64,000 nt of DNA from Nostoc sp. NMS7 (GCF_017115085.1 NZ_JABXKJ010000263.1:1-64000); one strand, 5' to 3'; positions 34,510 through 44,203 are shown, counted from the first letter of the stretch. Numbers and translations: made by a program. Notes: generated by a model not told the origin, from the sequence alone.

Positions 34510-35384
34510 CTTTATTTGATATCCCTACCACGCTGCCGATTGAATATCATCCTGGCTTTTTGCATAGCACCAAAGCCGATGCTCTACTAACTCATTGCAA
34601 AGCCTTAGCATGGCAGCAAAATGAGATACGAATGCTGGGCAAACCACTTCAAGTCCCACGATTGGAGTGTATGTATGGTGTACCTGGAGCTAGTTATCTG
34701 TACTCCAACAGCGTCACCCTTGATGCACTGCCTTGGACACCGGAGTTGTTGAATTTACGCGATCGCATTACAGCTTTTTGTGGTCATTTCTTTGATATTG
34801 TCATCGGCAACCGCTATCGCAATGGCCAAGACTCTATCGGTTGGCATTCTGATGATGAGCCATCGATGGGGTATAGACCGGCGATCGCCTCTATTAGTTT
34901 GGGATGCGATCGGGATGAAAAATATTTTCATAGCAGAAGCTATTTAGTTCCGCATAGAAAATTTGGTGAGTGGTTTGAAGTCAGCAAAGAAAGAGACGAT
35001 ACCCTATCTCTAAGTTTATTTGATGCGCTTGAAATTGAGTTTACTGGGTATCGCCCAACTTGTAATCAGTACTTAAGGCAGTCTTTTAAATTAACGATTG
35101 AAAATTCAGGCTTATCTGTTGAGGGATTATTTACTGAAGGTAGATATTCTAGTGAGCTTTATCAGCCGCTAAGACTTCTTTATTTAGGAATCACTAACTT
35201 ATCTTTACTTGAAAAGATTGTTAATTTCTCGTTTCAAACTTTACCTGCAAGTATTGGAACGTGTAGGAATCCACAAGAGTTAGAAGATAAGGCTTGGGCT
35301 GTTTGTAATACAGCAGCAGAACTTCTCTTAGGACAAGACCTTTTTGATATCGAAGAATCTATAGCTCGCTACAAAGGTAAGTGA
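34497..35384 (+). CDS. AlkB-like dioxygenase domain with unrelated C-terminus
   Basis: A 295-residue protein. Residues 1-142 match AlkB (Fe/2-oxoglutarate enzymes that remove alkyl groups from bases): NRYRNGQDSIGWHSDDEPSM with the HxD iron ligands, and AIASISLGCDRD. After that the family should supply a distal His and an RxNxTxR motif; neither appears, in this or the other frames. Instead about 150 residues of unknown sequence follow (from FGEWFEVSKERDDT). Demethylase activity is therefore doubtful. GAGGAGGAGG precedes the start. Confidence 0.7.
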   Translation: MQQLTLFDIPTTLPIEYHPGFLHSTKADALLTHCKALAWQQNEIRMLGKPLQVPRLECMYGVPGASYLYSNSVTLDALPWTPELLNLRDRITAFCGHFFDIVIGNRYRNGQDSIGWHSDDEPSMGYRPAIASISLGCDRDEKYFHSRSYLVPHRKFGEWFEVSKERDDTLSLSLFDALEIEFTGYRPTCNQYLRQSFKLTIENSGLSVEGLFTEGRYSSELYQPLRLLYLGITNLSLLEKIVNFSFQTLPASIGTCRNPQELEDKAWAVCNTAAELLLGQDLFDIEESIARYKGK

Positions 35385-35385
35385 A

Positions 35386-36915
35386 ATGCATACAACTTTA
35401 CTTGATAGCCTTCTGGCTAAACCAATTGCATTTCATCGCATCTTTGCAACTATAGGCGGCGGTGCAACAGAAGGTTTATTTCTTAGCCAAGCTTATTATT
35501 GGTCTTTCCGTACCACGCTTGAAGACAATTGGTTCTACAAAACTCAAAAAGAGTGGTGTCAGGAAACTGCGCTTACTCGTAACGAGCAAACAACTGCAAG
35601 AAAAAGATTACTCAAGCTTAAAATTCTTGAGGAAAAAAAGGAGGGACTGCCTAGCCAATTGTTTTATAGGATTAATAGAGAAAGGCTTTATGAGCTTATT
35701 CTCACTAAAGGCTCAAACCCTGATGGTTGTCAGATTGTTGAAAACGACAATCTTGATATATCCAGTTTGCAAAATCCTGTAAGCAAGCCTGCGACAAACA
35801 ACATTCAATCTATATATACAGAAAATACTTCAGAGACTACCTCCCCCCTTACCCCCCAAGGGGAAAAAGAGGGAGAGAGAAATTTTGGATTTGAAATAGG
35901 GCAAGAAGCAACAACTCAACCTTTTGCTACGTTGTTAAGTCAGCCAAAAACTACGCAACTAACAAGCAAGCCTTTCATGCAGGCAATTGTTCCGGCGGCG
36001 GTGGCAATCGCCAAAACTGATAAATTTTTTACAGGGAAAACTCGTGACCAACAAAAATACGATCGCTGGGCTGAAACTGCACATCCAGCGCTTGTCTATG
36101 GTGGAGAAGATACACCCTGGTTAGAACCTCCAACTAGAGCAGAATTTATAAGATTCAATCAAAGCTTTGTTGATTGGCATACTAGCAGGTGCATGGAAAA
36201 GTTTCATAAGCAAGATAAATTCCAAGCTGAAGCTGATTTTGTAGCTTCACTAAGAAACACTGCTGAAAGCTGTGCAAGCCGATGGGCTGAATATCACAAG
36301 CACATGATCTGTCATGCTGCGACAGCTGCGGCCAGGATGAATAATGGCATTGAAATAAGCGACATTGAAAAACAAAAGTTTATAAAACACCAACGGGCAT
36401 TTACCGGAATTACGCCAGAGTCAACCGAGAGCATAGACCCGAAAATCATGGCATCTGCACAACCAGCACCTATAACCCCAGTGCTTGAATCAGTCGCAAC
36501 CGTCCCCGACGACATTTGGGATAAAGTCAAGTCTGCAACCGACGAATATGAAATTGCAGCTACAGCAACCCCAGAGGGCGCAGAAAATGCCCAGATGTAC
36601 AAACATTCTATTGACCTAGAAGCCCGTGCTTACTATGAAAAATTAGACCAGCAAAATAAAAAATCACAATCTTTGTCTACTGCCGTTGAATCGGTTGATA
36701 GTCCAAAACCTATTGCAGAACAGATTAAAAATCTGGCGAGTAGCAAGTCGATGCCAAGAGTTAGCGATCAAGATAAGGAAGATAAAACCAGGCTATCCCA
36801 TTGGAATGATTTGTTGGCAACTGGATTGCCAACAGTTATGGCAGACGCAGAAAGACAAGCATTAAAGGCTGGCTACATCATCGTTGACGGACAAGCTGTA
36901 GAACCGGAGTTTTAA
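35386..36915 (+). CDS. Phage-type replication HTH protein
   Basis: A 509-residue protein whose first 110 residues match the winged-helix found in phage and plasmid replication proteins: AFHRIFATIGGGATEGLFLS, YKTQKEWCQETALTRNEQTT and LKLKILEEKKEGLPSQLFYR. The long remainder is low-complexity linkers and a helical region (DRWAETAHPALVYGGEDTPW). It starts 1 bp after the AlkB-like stop. I infer a replisome organiser for the element. Confidence 0.7.
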   Translation: MHTTLLDSLLAKPIAFHRIFATIGGGATEGLFLSQAYYWSFRTTLEDNWFYKTQKEWCQETALTRNEQTTARKRLLKLKILEEKKEGLPSQLFYRINRERLYELILTKGSNPDGCQIVENDNLDISSLQNPVSKPATNNIQSIYTENTSETTSPLTPQGEKEGERNFGFEIGQEATTQPFATLLSQPKTTQLTSKPFMQAIVPAAVAIAKTDKFFTGKTRDQQKYDRWAETAHPALVYGGEDTPWLEPPTRAEFIRFNQSFVDWHTSRCMEKFHKQDKFQAEADFVASLRNTAESCASRWAEYHKHMICHAATAAARMNNGIEISDIEKQKFIKHQRAFTGITPESTESIDPKIMASAQPAPITPVLESVATVPDDIWDKVKSATDEYEIAATATPEGAENAQMYKHSIDLEARAYYEKLDQQNKKSQSLSTAVESVDSPKPIAEQIKNLASSKSMPRVSDQDKEDKTRLSHWNDLLATGLPTVMADAERQALKAGYIIVDGQAVEPEF

Positions 36916-36980
36916 CATGGATATTGAAGGCATAAACTATACCAAGCAACCTAGCTGTACGGTTGGAGGAGGCGCAATAA

Positions 36981-37364
36981 ATGTGTGACTGCGATCGCCC
37001 CGACTATGACGACGAAGAGGGAGAAGAATTGTACGACGAGAACGAGGTAGTGGCAGAATTGTCTTTTCCTTGCTGTGAGTGCAATCACCCTATAAAAGCA
37101 GGTGAAAAATACAGGCACATTAGAGGCTGTTGGGATGGCGATTGGTCTACTTATGGGATGTGTTTAAGTTGCTCAAGAGTGAGCGATCGCTTGTCAAAAG
37201 AACTTAATGCTTGCCACTGTTTTGGCGGTCTTTACGATGAATTGATTAATTCCGATATTCTCTGTCGTGATGAGCTTGATCGAGAAACTTATTTTTGCAG
37301 TTGTACTTGGTTAAAAGTTGTGAGCCAAAGTCCTCTCAGGTGTGACACGGAGGAAACCGTATGA
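36981..37364 (+). CDS. Cys-rich, probable zinc-binding protein
   Basis: A 127-residue protein, acidic at the start (YDDEEGEELYDENE) and with two cysteine clusters: FPCCECNHPIKAGEKYRH near residue 30 and GMCLSCSRVSDRL near 58, then further Cys-x-His near 78. CxxC pairs fit one or two zinc fingers. GGAGGAGG lies just upstream. Its stop overlaps the next start by 4 bp. Confidence 0.6.
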   Translation: MCDCDRPDYDDEEGEELYDENEVVAELSFPCCECNHPIKAGEKYRHIRGCWDGDWSTYGMCLSCSRVSDRLSKELNACHCFGGLYDELINSDILCRDELDRETYFCSCTWLKVVSQSPLRCDTEETV

Positions 37365-37912
37365 ATTTTTCTTCTCGTCAACTTGAACTCATAAGCTCCC
37401 AAGTTAACCTGATCGCCCCTGCCAAAATCATGATTTGCGAAGGCTTTGCCTATAGGCAGATCCCAGATTATCATCATCACATTCAGTGCCACATCAAAGG
37501 ATCTAAAAAGCCTCTGTTAATTATAGAAACCGATCCTAGCACTTCATTGCATCGCGCACTTTTTTGGCAAACAAAACTCATGGGTTTTGACGTGAAGCAC
37601 GTTGCTCATATTCAGCGAGATGACGAAGGTGGTTGTGCATTGTCGGTCGAACTTTGGCTGGTTGACAATAAACAGACCAATGAGGAGATAGCAGCCAAGG
37701 TAAAATCTTGCCTCAATTGTCTTATGGGAGAATTTCACCCAGTAGTTGATAGCGGTTTGTATTCCTACTCTGGTGAGTGCTGCCATTTTGAAGATGGTGT
37801 CCGCGAACAGGTTTTGGAAATTATCGGAGTGGAGAGCGAGTATTTGGTGGAAGTTGAACAGATGTTTGAGCGAGTGGGACAGCAATGCCCAATGTGGGAG
37901 CCAAAGAAATGA
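37361..37912 (+). CDS. Hypothetical protein in the DpdA operon
   Basis: A 183-residue soluble protein (MNFSSRQLELISSQVNL, YHHHIQCHIKGSKKPLLIIE, GGCALSVELWLVDNKQTNEE). No family is recognised. The ATGA-type overlaps on both sides (37361-37364 and 37909-37912) tie it to the Cys-rich protein and to DpdA, so it is probably part of the same process. Confidence 0.55.
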   Translation: MNFSSRQLELISSQVNLIAPAKIMICEGFAYRQIPDYHHHIQCHIKGSKKPLLIIETDPSTSLHRALFWQTKLMGFDVKHVAHIQRDDEGGCALSVELWLVDNKQTNEEIAAKVKSCLNCLMGEFHPVVDSGLYSYSGECCHFEDGVREQVLEIIGVESEYLVEVEQMFERVGQQCPMWEPKK

Positions 37913-38889
37913 TTGAGCCAGCGTATGAAGATTTTGTACAAAATCATCCGGCGATCGCCAATCGTTTATGTACAGAATCGCCTCCCGGTATCCTATTCTT
38001 TATCGGGAGCAGTCCAAGCCAGGCTGCTACTATCGTTAATCCCGACTTCCCTTGTGCTGGGGTGATGATCAGCGTGAATCAGCTGCAAAAGAGGAAGAGT
38101 GATTTTGTAGCCAAAGACTGGATTTTAGATTCAGGCGCTTTTACTGAAATATCAAGATATGGTCAATATCGTTCATCTGTTGGGGAGTACGCTATGCAGA
38201 TCAGGCGTTGGAGTCAATGCGGTAATTTGCTGATTGCTGTATCCCAAGACTGGATGTGTGAGCCGTTCATTCTTGAACGAACCGGACTGACGGTGACACA
38301 ACACCAGCAATTGACCATTGAAAGATACGATGCATTGCTTCCCCTAGTACCCCAAGTGCCGATTATGCCTGTGATCCAGGGATATAAAATCTCGGAATAC
38401 CTGAGCCACATTGACCAGTATGGCGATCGCTTACTCCCAAATATGTGGGTAGGTGTTGGTAGTGTTTGCAAGCGCAACTCCGATCTGAACCAAATTGAAG
38501 ATATTTTAGCCAGCATCAAAAATAAACGCCCCGACTTGCGACTACATGGGTTTGGATTAAAACAAACTGCTCTGGAGTCGCCAGTAGTGCAATCGCTTCT
38601 CTATAGCTGTGATTCTATGGCGTGGTCTTACCCACTGAGGTTTAAGTCACCGGGGGATGATTTTGTGCAGAATCAAATGACGCTTGCTCACAAATATCAA
38701 GTTGGGGTACAGGAGCGAATTGAAGGCAGCTATGTCCGCAAAATACCTCGCACATCTGGAGCGGGAAACGGACAAGGACGTAAGCCAAAATGGAGCCACA
38801 AGACCAAACCCGTAAGACTTCCGGTGAAATTCAGAAATGGGAAAAGTTTAGAGGATTTAAAGTCCATCGCCCAGGAGTGGGATAAATGA
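37909..38889 (+). CDS. dpdA: DpdA-type 7-deazaguanine DNA transglycosylase
   Basis: A 326-residue TGT-fold protein of the phage DpdA group, which exchanges guanine in DNA for preQ0 or a relative. In order: WILDSGAFTEISRYGQYRS near residue 69 (the first catalytic Asp region), LLIAVSQDWMCEPFIL near 105, VPIMPVIQGYKISEYL near 150, MWVGVGSVCKRNSDLNQIE near 178, LRLHGFGLKQTAL near 208, and DSMAWSYPLRF near 230. ATG 37909 gives a 4-bp overlap upstream; the frame is open 24 bp further. It overlaps the methyltransferase by 4 bp. No preQ0 synthesis genes are in the window, so the host would supply it. Confidence 0.82.
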   Translation: MIEPAYEDFVQNHPAIANRLCTESPPGILFFIGSSPSQAATIVNPDFPCAGVMISVNQLQKRKSDFVAKDWILDSGAFTEISRYGQYRSSVGEYAMQIRRWSQCGNLLIAVSQDWMCEPFILERTGLTVTQHQQLTIERYDALLPLVPQVPIMPVIQGYKISEYLSHIDQYGDRLLPNMWVGVGSVCKRNSDLNQIEDILASIKNKRPDLRLHGFGLKQTALESPVVQSLLYSCDSMAWSYPLRFKSPGDDFVQNQMTLAHKYQVGVQERIEGSYVRKIPRTSGAGNGQGRKPKWSHKTKPVRLPVKFRNGKSLEDLKSIAQEWDK

Positions 38890-40631
38890 TTGAATTAGCC
38901 CCACCCAACCTTGGAAAATTATTCACCAGTTGCACCAAACGCCCAGCCACCGCAGAAGACATTAAAATTCTCTCCCCTGGCGACTGGATTAGCGAGAAAG
39001 ATTGTCCTTGGTCTTGGCAGTTTAAAAACTCTTGTCAGGATATGGCAGTGGGTGTGTGGGAAGGGAAGGAGTTTTTTATCCCCACAAATCTACTGATGGT
39101 TTGCACGGTTGTTGAAACCAATCCTGTTGAAAAGTTTCTGGAATCTGATTGTAAATTTAAAGTAGGTGATCGCGTTCGAGATACTTTTGGTGATAGGTTG
39201 AAAGGAAGGTTAGAGCGAAAAGGAATTGTTCTTGAGCTTTGTAAGAAATGGGCTATAGTTCGTTGGGATTGTCAGCCAGAGAGTCATGTAGGTGGCTGTC
39301 AGTGGAGTTATGAATATTTAGAAATTGAAAAGTCATTTAAACCAGTTCTATCACCAGGTGCACCGATCGCAGTTACCTTATTCGCTGGCGGCGGCGGTGT
39401 CGAGGCTGGCATGGTGGAAGCTGGGATACGTCCACTTATTGCGGTGGAATTTGACCCGAAAAAGCCTAAATTGAGTGGTGCGATCACTGACACTCACGAA
39501 CGCAATTTTGGCGAATACGGTTGCCAAGTCGAGCGAAAAACTGTTCAGGAAATATCAAAGTTAAGGTTTCCATTCGTACCACATACTATCGATTTTCTCC
39601 ACGCTTCCCCGATGTGTAGCAATTTTAGTGTTGCCAAGGATGGGGTTATCGAGACACAAGATGACATTGATATGGCGACCGCGGTTGCCGAAATTATCCG
39701 TTACCTGAAGCCTAAATTCTTCACGCTGGAAAACGTGAAGCGTTACCGTGACTCTCAAAGCTTCAAAGTCATCGCCCAGGCATTAGAAGAAGAGGGCTAT
39801 CTCTGGCAAGGACAAATCATGACTTTACTGGACTGCCAAGCCAGAGAGCGGTTCATTGTCCGCGCTGCTAAAGGCTGGTTGCCACCATTGCCGGAGCCAA
39901 TTCAACCAGTGGGATGGTATGAAATGGTATCTGGCCTTATTCCCAAAATGACAGATTCAGAATTGGTTTCAGGGCAAAAGAAAGCACTTGAAGAATTTCT
40001 TTCAACAAACGAACCTACACCATTGTTAATTCAGAGAATAGGAGCAAGAAAGAGAGAGTACAGAGTCAAACCCGCCCATCTCCCTTGCAGTACGATACTG
40101 CGATCGCACTTCACCGATGGCAAAGGCAATAACCGCAATAAGTTCGCCGATATTTGGCTACCCTTCTCCTTTGGAGACGCAAGCGCGAACGACACCGCTC
40201 AGGGTGAACCCGGTGGAACAGTCAAATCACTGTCCCTTGAAGCAGCAGCGCGGTTACAAGGTTTTCCTGATTGGTATGAATTCCCCCCAGATACCGCCAC
40301 TGCTGGCTCGATTATTGGTTATTCAGTGCCACCAAAATTTGCAGCGCGATTATTTAAATCGCTGCAACAACCACCGCCAACTGAGATCCAAATACAAATG
40401 TGCCAGGAGCGCATCATCCAGCACAATTGGCATATTCAGAATCTAGATGTGCTACCACAAACTAAGGATATCAAGGAAGCGATTAAGAAGGCTAAAGGTG
40501 CGATCGCTTCTGAACAAGATCGCATTAATCAACTGCTGGAGGATCTGATTATCTGTCGGCAATTTATTGCTTTAGGATGGGATCGCTCTCAGGCACGAAA
40601 TGAGACTCTGAAGCTATTGCAGCGTGGTTAA
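38886..40631 (+). CDS. DNA (cytosine-5-)-methyltransferase
   Basis: A 581-residue enzyme. Motif I is VTLFAGGGGVEAGMVEAG near residue 158; motif IV is FLHASPMCSNFS near 240, with the catalytic Cys but SPMCS instead of the usual PPCQ; motif VI FFTLENVKRYRD near 278; motif VIII CQARERFIVRAAKG near 318; motif X IIGYSVPPKFAARLF near 475. A domain of about 150 residues precedes motif I (LSPGDWISEKDCPW, KFKVGDRVRDTFG) and is unrecognised. No cognate restriction gene is adjacent. It is translationally coupled to DpdA. Confidence 0.88.
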   Translation: MIELAPPNLGKLFTSCTKRPATAEDIKILSPGDWISEKDCPWSWQFKNSCQDMAVGVWEGKEFFIPTNLLMVCTVVETNPVEKFLESDCKFKVGDRVRDTFGDRLKGRLERKGIVLELCKKWAIVRWDCQPESHVGGCQWSYEYLEIEKSFKPVLSPGAPIAVTLFAGGGGVEAGMVEAGIRPLIAVEFDPKKPKLSGAITDTHERNFGEYGCQVERKTVQEISKLRFPFVPHTIDFLHASPMCSNFSVAKDGVIETQDDIDMATAVAEIIRYLKPKFFTLENVKRYRDSQSFKVIAQALEEEGYLWQGQIMTLLDCQARERFIVRAAKGWLPPLPEPIQPVGWYEMVSGLIPKMTDSELVSGQKKALEEFLSTNEPTPLLIQRIGARKREYRVKPAHLPCSTILRSHFTDGKGNNRNKFADIWLPFSFGDASANDTAQGEPGGTVKSLSLEAAARLQGFPDWYEFPPDTATAGSIIGYSVPPKFAARLFKSLQQPPPTEIQIQMCQERIIQHNWHIQNLDVLPQTKDIKEAIKKAKGAIASEQDRINQLLEDLIICRQFIALGWDRSQARNETLKLLQRG

Positions 40632-40672
40632 CTTTTCTAACTGTAGAATCCGCTTAAGAATTGCAACGGGAA

Positions 40673-42292
40673 TCACCTCTGAGTTAATATCTGAAACATC
40701 TCAGCCCCACTAGCACGCTGGGTAATTATCAAACTAACTTTTGTATTGTCAACATTATCTATAAATGTCGTCATTGCCATTCGTTGTCCTGCTTGAGGAG
40801 TACCTTGAGTATACCGAAGCTGAGGATACTGAATTAAACTTCTAGTAAAAGCATCAAACTTATAAAAGTTTGATGTGCCATTTAAATTTATATAAGCATT
40901 GCATCCCCTGGTATCAATATCCCCAGTAGCAGGAGCAATTCCAACTGGGTCATAAACTAAGCAAGTTCCTGAACCAAAAGTAATTCCACTGTTTGAATAA
41001 GGAACTGATGAACTCCATGAACCAGTTGCAGACCCAGCAATGTCAAGAATATCTAATGTTAAAACATTCCCACCCTTAAAGCTATAAATTTGGCTATATC
41101 TTAAATTTTTATCAGCATCAAGAAGCATTCCAAATGCTTGAAAACTAGAACAACCTGTATTGATTGCTGTGGGTCTATTTGCCCAAGTAGCAGTTGACCA
41201 ACTATCAGCAGTTTGACCTCCAGAAACAGAACTAGCTGTATAAGAATAAGTAGAATTATTCCCACTTGTCCAAAGCAAGATATCGTTATTGCTTTCAATA
41301 ACAAATTTGGCATTAGCAGAAGGAGTAACCGACCAAGTTGGGATTGTATAGACTGCTGATGCCCCAGCAGTATGACTTGTAATTCTCCGCCTTTGTCCAA
41401 CTGAACCAATATTTACTGTATCTTCTACTATCCTTATTTGAAAGTTTCTGTATTCATTTGCAAGTACATTAGCATCACCACTCGCAGATTGTCCGGTGAT
41501 AGTAGTGCTAGAAATTGCAGTCGCTAACAAGCATCGATAAAGTCCATTATTATAAGTAGAAGTGCCAACTACAAATCCTTCGCCAGGAACATTCGTATAA
41601 GGAACATAAAGCTCATCTAAAGCGACAAGGCTAGAATCAATAGTAATAGCAGCAGGTAGGTTTGTAACTGAAAGAGAGCCAGAGAAAAGATTTAATGCCG
41701 GGTCGTAATATTTAAAACCCGGAGTTACACTACTACCCAAGCAATAAGCTCTGCCAGAAAGAATTTCAAAAGTAGAGCCAGCAACAGGAGTAAAAGATAA
41801 TGCGCTGTCTAAAGTAATTAATGGCGTAGAACTACTAGTATTTGCCCTAATTAGCTTCTCTTCAGTTTTTCCAGTTCCTCCCGAACCATTATCTACAATT
41901 TTGATTCTATATCCCCGTCTATCACTTCTAGCAGCTAATTGATTCAATCCCAAGGTTACAAGAAGGGCACTAGAAGGTGTGATTTTAGTTGTAGTAGCAC
42001 CAGAAGCAATCGAACCTCTAGCGCCTTGACTAGGAACAAAAATTCCTGCTGATCCTGCACCTACAGCACCAGTAAGACCAGGACTGCCAACAAACGACCA
42101 ACCATCATTTTCTACTTGATAAGAATTAAAAATTGTATTAGAAATTAACTGAAATATTTCTGGATGTCTATCCTTTGTATTTCTAAGGTCACAGATTAAA
42201 GGATTACCACTAGAACTAGCATTCGGTGCAACAGCAAGAGGTCGCCATTCTGGAAGATCAATAATTGGCTTAAAGTTAAAAGTAGTCGGCAT
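40673..42292 (-). CDS. Predicted virion surface/fibre protein
   Basis: A 539-residue protein rich in Ser, Thr, Gly and Ala with repeated beta-strand pattern (SIASGATTTKITPSSALLVT, TPLITLDSALSFTPVAG). No transmembrane helix or enzyme motif is seen. It is last in the leftward structural block, 2 bp after the previous gene. Composition and position suggest a surface or fibre protein. Confidence 0.5.
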   Translation of the reverse strand: MPTTFNFKPIIDLPEWRPLAVAPNASSSGNPLICDLRNTKDRHPEIFQLISNTIFNSYQVENDGWSFVGSPGLTGAVGAGSAGIFVPSQGARGSIASGATTTKITPSSALLVTLGLNQLAARSDRRGYRIKIVDNGSGGTGKTEEKLIRANTSSSTPLITLDSALSFTPVAGSTFEILSGRAYCLGSSVTPGFKYYDPALNLFSGSLSVTNLPAAITIDSSLVALDELYVPYTNVPGEGFVVGTSTYNNGLYRCLLATAISSTTITGQSASGDANVLANEYRNFQIRIVEDTVNIGSVGQRRRITSHTAGASAVYTIPTWSVTPSANAKFVIESNNDILLWTSGNNSTYSYTASSVSGGQTADSWSTATWANRPTAINTGCSSFQAFGMLLDADKNLRYSQIYSFKGGNVLTLDILDIAGSATGSWSSSVPYSNSGITFGSGTCLVYDPVGIAPATGDIDTRGCNAYINLNGTSNFYKFDAFTRSLIQYPQLRYTQGTPQAGQRMAMTTFIDNVDNTKVSLIITQRASGAEMFQILTQR

Positions 42293-42294
42293 AA

Positions 42295-42678
42295 TTATTC
42301 TCCTAATAATGCAGCTAGCTCAGTTTGAGCAGCAAGCATACAATCATTCAATTCTTGAATAAAATTTGGATCAGTATCTTCAGGTAAGGAAATTAAATAG
42401 TTTTGATAGCCAAGAATACAATCTTGTAAATATTTAATTCTTTTTTGTTTGTTTAACTCGACAATAAGAGCATCTAATTCATCTTGCTCAGTTTGATTAT
42501 CAGGAGTTTCAACTTGAACTGCTTGATAGGTAAGCAACAAATTTAAAGCTACTGTAGAATCCGCAACCGTTCTCAAATGTCCTTGGGCTGATACCGTCCA
42601 ATCAATCCCATAATAGTTTGCAATTGTATTAGGTTGCTCCCCATTATTAGCGCCATAATAAACAAATAAATGAATCAT
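42295..42678 (-). CDS. Hypothetical structural-block protein
   Basis: A 127-residue protein: MIHLFVYYGANNGEQPNTIA, then a helical C-terminal half (EQDELDALIVELNKQKRIKY). It is packed 2 bp from each neighbour. Possible chaperone or accessory for the large surface proteins; no family recognised. Confidence 0.55.
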   Translation of the reverse strand: MIHLFVYYGANNGEQPNTIANYYGIDWTVSAQGHLRTVADSTVALNLLLTYQAVQVETPDNQTEQDELDALIVELNKQKRIKYLQDCILGYQNYLISLPEDTDPNFIQELNDCMLAAQTELAALLGE

Positions 42679-42680
42679 AG

Positions 42681-43955
42681 TTAAGTGATTTGCCTTCTAA
42701 CATTAAGCACCCATGTAGTGCGATCGCAGCTATACATGAGAGTATTTTGAATTGGTTGATTATTGAGAGAATTTAAAGATGTAATATTATTAACTGTACC
42801 AACACTACTTACTATTGTCACACCTGACAAAGTACCATTAGCAATATTACAGTTCACATTACTATTGTTAGGATTAACCCACAAAGGTCTAGCAATGGTT
42901 CTGAGAATTGAATTCAAAACATTAACTAAACCTTGAAAATCTGTAGAAGAGACTGCATTATTTGGTAGTGGTAAACTTGTGGCTGATACAGGTTGAGTTA
43001 CAGCACTACCATCTATTTTTAAAGCATCCCCCACTAAAGTTAATTTAGCCAGAATAGATTGTGCGAAAACAGCAAATACCCCGTCGGTGGCTAAAGTGAC
43101 AGGCATAGCAGCCGCCGCAAGCGCTACTCCTTGTGCAGGGATTCGGCTTACAAGAAGCCACATTCCCGACAGCCACCCAAGCACCCCAGAACCTCCAAAG
43201 GGCATTACAGCAGCAGTAATCGGAGTACCGATCGCATTACTCAAATTCAACAACTTAGCGGCGTCCACATCTGACAAAGCAACAGACCAATTGCCAATTT
43301 GTCGAGCGCCGACATTTTCGTTGGATGGTTCAACGCTTGCGCCAACTGGGGCAGTTGCCAAAATTGTCCCAAGCGAAAGGTTCATCCAAACTACAGAAAG
43401 AGAGGGTGGAGTCCCATTAACATCTACAACTCCAACTCTGGCGAGCAAATCGCCAACGGAATACCCCGTACCTGGCGACAAAACATCATAGAAGGCAGTT
43501 ATGACATTTCTATCTGAAGTTGCGAGGGGGCGCAAAACTCCTGTGGGATTAGCGGCATTACCATTCGGATCAGTGTAAGCATACGTTATCGCCCCTGTGC
43601 CTTCGGCGACTAGCTCTCTCCGAATATAGTAAAGCCCTGAATCGTTTATCCAAATGGTTGCTGCAAGATTAATTTGTGCCTTTATGGCAGCAAGTATTTG
43701 CGTTAGCGTAGTGTTTGTCGGAGGATCACTTAGCAGAGGGACATCAACTTTTAAGCGATCGCCTATGGGAGCAGAAGGAAACTGTAAGGCGAGAGTAGCG
43801 ATCGCGTTAAGTATCTGAGTCTCTCGTGTAATTTGTGTTGCTTGATTAGCAGCACTGGCATCGCTACCACCACTGCTACCACCAACAGAACCTACAAGGT
43901 TCCCTTCGGAGTCAACAGGAGTAAACTTTTGATAGGGCGTTTCTTGATATGTCAT
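42681..43955 (-). CDS. Predicted virion/tail surface protein
   Basis: A 424-residue protein with a polar N-terminus (VGGSSGGSDASAANQATQI), a central beta-rich part (WINDSGLYYIRRELVAEGTG) and an Asn/Ser-rich C-terminal part. The pattern is that of fibre or decoration proteins in cyanobacterial prophages. Its start overlaps the upstream gene by 4 bp. Confidence 0.5.
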   Translation of the reverse strand: MTYQETPYQKFTPVDSEGNLVGSVGGSSGGSDASAANQATQITRETQILNAIATLALQFPSAPIGDRLKVDVPLLSDPPTNTTLTQILAAIKAQINLAATIWINDSGLYYIRRELVAEGTGAITYAYTDPNGNAANPTGVLRPLATSDRNVITAFYDVLSPGTGYSVGDLLARVGVVDVNGTPPSLSVVWMNLSLGTILATAPVGASVEPSNENVGARQIGNWSVALSDVDAAKLLNLSNAIGTPITAAVMPFGGSGVLGWLSGMWLLVSRIPAQGVALAAAAMPVTLATDGVFAVFAQSILAKLTLVGDALKIDGSAVTQPVSATSLPLPNNAVSSTDFQGLVNVLNSILRTIARPLWVNPNNSNVNCNIANGTLSGVTIVSSVGTVNNITSLNSLNNQPIQNTLMYSCDRTTWVLNVRRQIT

Positions 43956-44203
43956 GACTTGCTACGTTTGATGACCTGGGTTTCCGACGCTCCTAGCGTC
44001 GCTAACGCTGCGCTATCGATGACGATTAGTTCTTGAGGCTCTGGCACAGGGACAGGAGTTGATGCCAAAGTTGGCACCACTGGAGGCAGAATTATGGGCG
44101 GTTCTTTTAGCCATCCCTTGCCAATCCACCCAGGTGCATCGATCGCCGCAATCTGGCGATCGCGTTTCCCATCTGGACTATAAAGAGTTACTGGAACGCT
44201 CAT
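43952..44203 (-). CDS. Small hypothetical structural-block protein
   Basis: An 83-residue protein, MSVPVTLYSPDGKRDRQIAA followed by GWIGKGWLKEPPIILPPVVP and a Pro-rich middle. Overlaps both neighbours by 4 bp, so it belongs to the virion operon. Possibly a head-tail completion factor; that is a guess from size and place. Confidence 0.55.
   Translation of the reverse strand: MSVPVTLYSPDGKRDRQIAAIDAPGWIGKGWLKEPPIILPPVVPTLASTPVPVPEPQELIVIDSAALATLGASETQVIKRSKS

Noticed and set aside
38886-40631. Restriction-modification system
   Set aside because: No restriction endonuclease gene is coupled to the methyltransferase; the GIY-YIG and HNH genes are distant and under other control regions.
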